Of a DNA stretch of 64,000 nucleotides, positions 59,601 to 64,000 are shown in pieces. A program made the translations under genes and the position numbers. The DNA lies in NCBI GenBank assembly GCA_032718475.1, contig JAUCBJ010003385.1:1-64000 (forward strand), given 5' to 3'. Within the stretch, counting starts at the first letter, position 1. Each line of letters opens with the position of its first letter. This DNA comes from Nemertoderma westbladi (Eukaryota; Xenacoelomorpha; Nemertodermatida; Nemertodermatidae). The notes beneath the pieces are model-generated. The model had not been told where the DNA came from. It searched no databases and was given only the letters and a program-made list of their open reading frames with translations.

Positions 59601-62600
59601 CCAACGTTCTAGAACAACTAACCTTCATGGCAACTGTAATTAGGTACCAACGTTCTAGAACAACTAACCTTCATGGCAACTGTAATTAGGTACCAACGTT
59701 CAAGAACAACTAACCTTCATGGCAACTGTAATTAGGTACCAACGTTCTAGAACAACTAACCTTCATGGCAACTGTAATTAGGTACCAACGTTCTAGAACA
59801 ACTAACCTTCATGGCAACTGTAATTAGGTACCAACGTTCTAGAACAACTAACCTTCATGGCAACTGTAATTAGGTACCAACGTTCAAGAACAACTAACCT
59901 TCATGGCAACTGTAATTAGGTACCAACGTTCTAGAACAACTAACCTTCATGGCAACTGTAATTAGGTACCAACGTTCTAGAACAACTAACCTTCATGGCA
60001 ACTGTAATTAGGTACCAACGTTCAAGAACAACTAACCTTCATGGCAACTGTAATTAGGTACCAACGTTCTAGAACAACTAACCTTCATGGCAACTGTAAT
60101 TAGGTACCAACGTTCTAGAACAACTAACCTTCATGGCAACTGTAATTAGGTACCAACGTTCTAGAACAACTAACCTTCATGGCAACTGTAATTAGGTACC
60201 AACGTTCTAGAACAACTAACCTTCATGGCAACTGTAATTAGGTACCAACGTTCAAGAACAACTAACCTTCATGGCAACTGTAATTAGGTACCAACGTTCT
60301 AGAACAACTAACCTTCATGGCAACTGTAATTAGGTACCAACGTTCTAGAACAACTAACCTTCATGGCAACTGTAATTAGGTACCAACGTTCAAGAACAAC
60401 TAACCTTCATGGCAACTGTAATTAGGTACCAACGTTCTAGAACAACTAACCTTCATGGCAACTGTAATTAGGTACCAACGTTCTAGAACAACTAACCTTC
60501 ATGGCAACTGTAATTAGGTACCAACGTTCAAGAACAACTAACCTTCATGGCAACTGTAATTAGGTACCAACGTTCTAGAACAACTAACCTTCATGGCAAC
60601 TGTAATTAGGTACCAACGTTCTAGAACAACTAACCTTCATGGCAACTGTAATTAGGTACCAACGTTCAAGAACAACTAACCTTCATGGCAACTGTAATTA
60701 GGTACCAACGTTCTAGAACAACTAACCTTCATGGCAACTGTAATTAGGTACCAACGTTCTAGAACAACTAACCTTCATGGCAACTGTAATTAGGTACCAA
60801 CGTTCTAGAAGAACTAACCTTCATGGCAACTGTAATTAGGTACCAACGTTCTAGAAGAACTAACCTTCATGGCAACTGTAATTAGGTACCAACGTTCTAG
60901 AACAACTAACCTTCATGGCAACTGTAATTAGGTACCAACGTTCTAGAACAACTAACCGTCATGGCAACTGTAATTAGGTACCAACGTTCTACAACAACTA
61001 ACCTTCATGGCAACTGTAATTAGGTACCAACGTTCTAGAAGAACTAACCTTCATGGCAACTGTAATTAGGTACCAACGTTCTACAACAACTAACCTTCAT
61101 GGCAACTGTAATTAGGTACCAACGTTCTATAACAACTAACCTTCATGGCAACTGTAATTAGGTACCAACGTTCTAGAAGAACTAACCTTCATGGCAACTG
61201 TAATTAGGTACCAACGTTCAAGAACAACTAACCTTCATGGCAACTGTAATTAGGTACCAACGTTCTAGAACAACTAACCTTCATGGCAACTGTAATTAGG
61301 TACCAACGTTCAAGAACAACTAACCTTCATGTCAAATGTAATTAGGTACCAACGTTCTAGAACAACTAACCTTCATGTCAAATGTAATTAGGTACCAACG
61401 TTCAAGAACAACTAACCTTCATGTCAAATGTAATTAGGTACCAACGTTCTAGAACAACTAACCTTCATGGCAACTGTAATTAGGTACCAACGTTCTACAA
61501 CAACTAACCTTCATGGCAACTGTAATTAGGTACCAACGTTCTATAACAACTAACCTTCATGGCAACTGTAATTAGGTACCAACGTTCTAGAAGAACTAAC
61601 CTTCATGGCAACTGTAATTAGGTACCAACGTTCAAGAACAACTAACCTTCATGGCAACTGTAATTAGGTACCAACGTTCTAGAACAACTAACCTTCATGG
61701 CAACTGTAATTAGGTACCAACGTTCAAGAACAACTAACCTTCATGTCAAATGTAATTAGGTACCAACGTTCTAGAACAACTAACCTTCATGTCAAATGTA
61801 ATTAGGTACCAACGTTCAAGAACAACTAACCTTCATGTCAAATGTAATTAGGTACCAACGTTCTAGAACAACTAACCTTCATGGCAACTGTAATTAGGTA
61901 CCAACGTTCTAGAACAACTAACCTTCATGGCAACTGTAATTAGGTACTAACGTTCAAGAACAACTAACCTTCATGGCAACTGTAATTAGGTACCAACGTT
62001 CTAGAACAACTAACCTTCATGGCAACTGTAATTAGGTGCCAACGTTCTAGAACAACTAACCTTCATGGCAACTGTAATTAGGTACCAACGTTCTAGAACA
62101 ACTAACCTTCATGGCAACTGTAATTAGGTACCAACGTTCTAGAACAACTAACCTTCATGGCAACTGTAATTAGGTACCAACGTTCTAGAACAACTAACCT
62201 TCATGGCAACTGTAATTAGGTACCAACGTTCTAGAACAACTAACCTTCATGGCAACTGTAATTAGGTACCAACGTTCTAGAACAACTAACCTTCATGGCA
62301 ACTGTAATTAGGTACCAACGTTCTATAACAACTAACCTTCATGTCAAATGTAATTAGGTACCAACGTTCAAGAACAACTAACCTTCATGGCAACTGTAAT
62401 TAGGTACCAACGTTCTAGAACAACTAACCTTCATGGCAACTGTAATTAGGTGCCAACGTTCTAGAACAACTAACCTTCATGGCAACTGTAATTAGGTACC
62501 AACGTTCTAGAACAACTAACCTTCATGGCAACTGTAATTAGGTACCAACGTTCAAGAACAACTAACCTTCATGTCAAATGTAATTAGGTACCAACGTTCA

Positions 62601-64000
62601 AGAACAACTAACCTTCATGTCAAATGTAATTAGGTACCAACGTTCTAGAACAACTAACCTTCATGTCAAATGTAATTAGGTACCAACGTTCAAGAACAAC
62701 TAACCTTCATGTCAAATGTAATTAGGTACCAACGTTCTAGAACAACTAACCTTCATGGCAACTGTAATTAGGTACCAACGTTCAAGAACAACTAACCTTC
62801 ATGGCAACTGTAATTAGGTACCAACGTTCTAGAACAACTAACCTTCATGGCAACTGTAATTAGGTGCCAACGTTCTAGAACAACTAACCTTCATGGCAAC
62901 TGTAATTAGGTACCAACGTTCTAGAACAACTAACCTTCATGGCAACTGTAATTAGGTACCAACGTTCTATAACAACTAACCTTCATGGCAACTGTAATTA
63001 GGTACCAACGTTCTAGAACAACTAACCTTCATGGCAACTGTAATTAGGTACCAACGTTCTAGAACAACTAACCTTCATGGCAACTGTAATTAGGTGCCAA
63101 CGTTCTAGAACAACTAACCTTCATGGCAACTGTAATTAGGTACCAACGTTCTAGAACAACTAACCTTCATGGCAACTGTAATTAGGTACCAACGTTCAAG
63201 AACAACTAACCTTCATGTCAAATGTAATTAGGTACCAACGTTCAAGAACAACTAACCTTCATGGCAACTGTAATTAGGTACCAACGTTCTAGAACAACTA
63301 ACCTTCATGGCAACTGTAATTAGGTGCCAACGTTCTAGAACAACTAACCTTCATGGCAACTGTAATTAGGTACCAACGTTCTAGAACAACTAACCTTCAT
63401 GGCAACTGTAATTAGGTACCAACGTTCTAGAACAACTAACCTTCATGGCAACTGTAATTAGGTACCAACGTTCTATAACAACTAACCTTCATGGCAACTG
63501 TAATTAGGTACCAACGTTCTAGAACAACTAACCTTCATGGCAACTGTAATTAGGTACCAACGTTCTAGAACAACTAACCTTCATGTCAAATGTAATTAGG
63601 TACCAACGTTCTAGAACAACTAACCTTCATGGCAACTGTAATTAGGTACCAACGTTCTAGAAGAACTAACCTTCATGGCAACTGTAATTAGGTACCAACG
63701 TTCTAGAACAACTAACCTTCATGGCAACTGTAATTAGGTACCAACGTTCTAGAACAACTAACCTTCATGGCAACTGTAATTAGGTACCAACGTTCTATAA
63801 CAACTAACCTTCATGGCAACTGTAATTAGGTACCAACGTTCTAGAACAACTAACCTTCATGGCAACTGTAATTAGGTACCAACGTTCTAGAACAACTAAC
63901 CTTCATGTCAAATGTAATTAGGTACCAACGTTCTAGAACAACTAACCTTCATGGCAACTGTAATTAGGTACCAACGTTCTATAACAACTAACCTTCATGG
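32665..64000. repeat. 46-bp satellite, about 680 units, intronic, runs off window
   Basis: Unit on the plus strand: GGCAACTGTAATTAGGTACC, AACGTTCTAGAACAACTAAC, CTTCAT (46 bp). Copies are highly similar, with recurrent variants: GTCAAATG for GGCAACTG, and GTTCAAGAAC, GTTGTAGAAC, GTTCTATAAC, GTTCTACAAC or GTTCTAGAAG for GTTCTAGAAC, plus GGTGCC for GGTACC and a 48-bp unit with AAGGTCACG (about 48594, 48780, 48965, 54027). Rare variants recur at fixed distances, showing higher-order duplication. By gene orientation the array lies in an intron of the SH3 gene, where each unit reads ATGAAG|GTTAGTT. Confidence 0.97.
47460..48600. repeat. Divergent trimeric sub-array within the 46-bp satellite
   Basis: Here units cycle through three diagnostic forms: ACCGTCATGG with CTGTAAATAGG; ACCGACATGG or ACCTTCATGG with GTAATTAGG/AGCTACC; and ACCGTCATGG with CAACAGTAATTAGG. 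The repeat period is therefore 138 bp. None of the AAGAAC, GTAGAAC or GTCAAATG variants of the flanking array occurs in it. Confidence 0.85.

Noticed and set aside
32665-64000. CRISPR-like array
   Set aside because: The 46-bp units are contiguous with no unique spacers, and the context is eukaryotic.

Overview
This is animal nuclear DNA. It is AT-rich between genes and holds three protein-coding loci, all on the minus strand: an intronless CBL-type E3 ubiquitin ligase, an intronless CNTD1-like meiotic cyclin-fold protein, and the last two exons of a spliced gene with an SH3 domain. The proteins point to a bilaterian. The 8-bp palindrome TAGGCCTA is strongly over-represented in unique sequence, which may help identify the lineage, but I cannot name a phylum. 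About two thirds of the window (my estimate, roughly 43 of 64 kb) is tandem repeat.

Layout. 1-782: 25-bp satellite cut by the window edge. 1526-3457: CBL. 3458-13481: gene-poor sequence with a large foldback-type element (5470-8896), several MITE-like inverted repeats, a LINE-tail remnant and a broken Ty3/gypsy pol fragment. 13482-14372: CNTD1-like gene. 15.4-16.7 kb: more inverted-repeat elements. 17446-22861: a 5.4-kb palindromic satellite enclosed by about 120-bp terminal inverted repeats. 23.8-24.4, 25.1-25.6 and 26.2-27.6 kb: three unrelated satellites. 28282-32604: the two SH3-gene exons, separated by an intron that is almost entirely a 31-bp satellite. 32665-64000: about 31.3 kb of one 46-bp satellite, which lies in the next upstream intron of the same gene and runs off the window.

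The most striking observation concerns the SH3 gene. Its 5' splice site lies inside the first unit of the 31-bp satellite, so the last 18 coding bases of that exon are repeat sequence. Each of about 110 downstream units then carries a copy of the same donor motif (AG|GTTAGT). The 46-bp satellite in the upstream intron carries, on the transcribed strand, the motif AAG|GTTAGT in nearly every unit (about 680 copies). I infer that intronic satellites in this genome can arise by tandem duplication across an exon/intron boundary, leaving arrays of decoy donors. The three genes show no sign of acting in one pathway.
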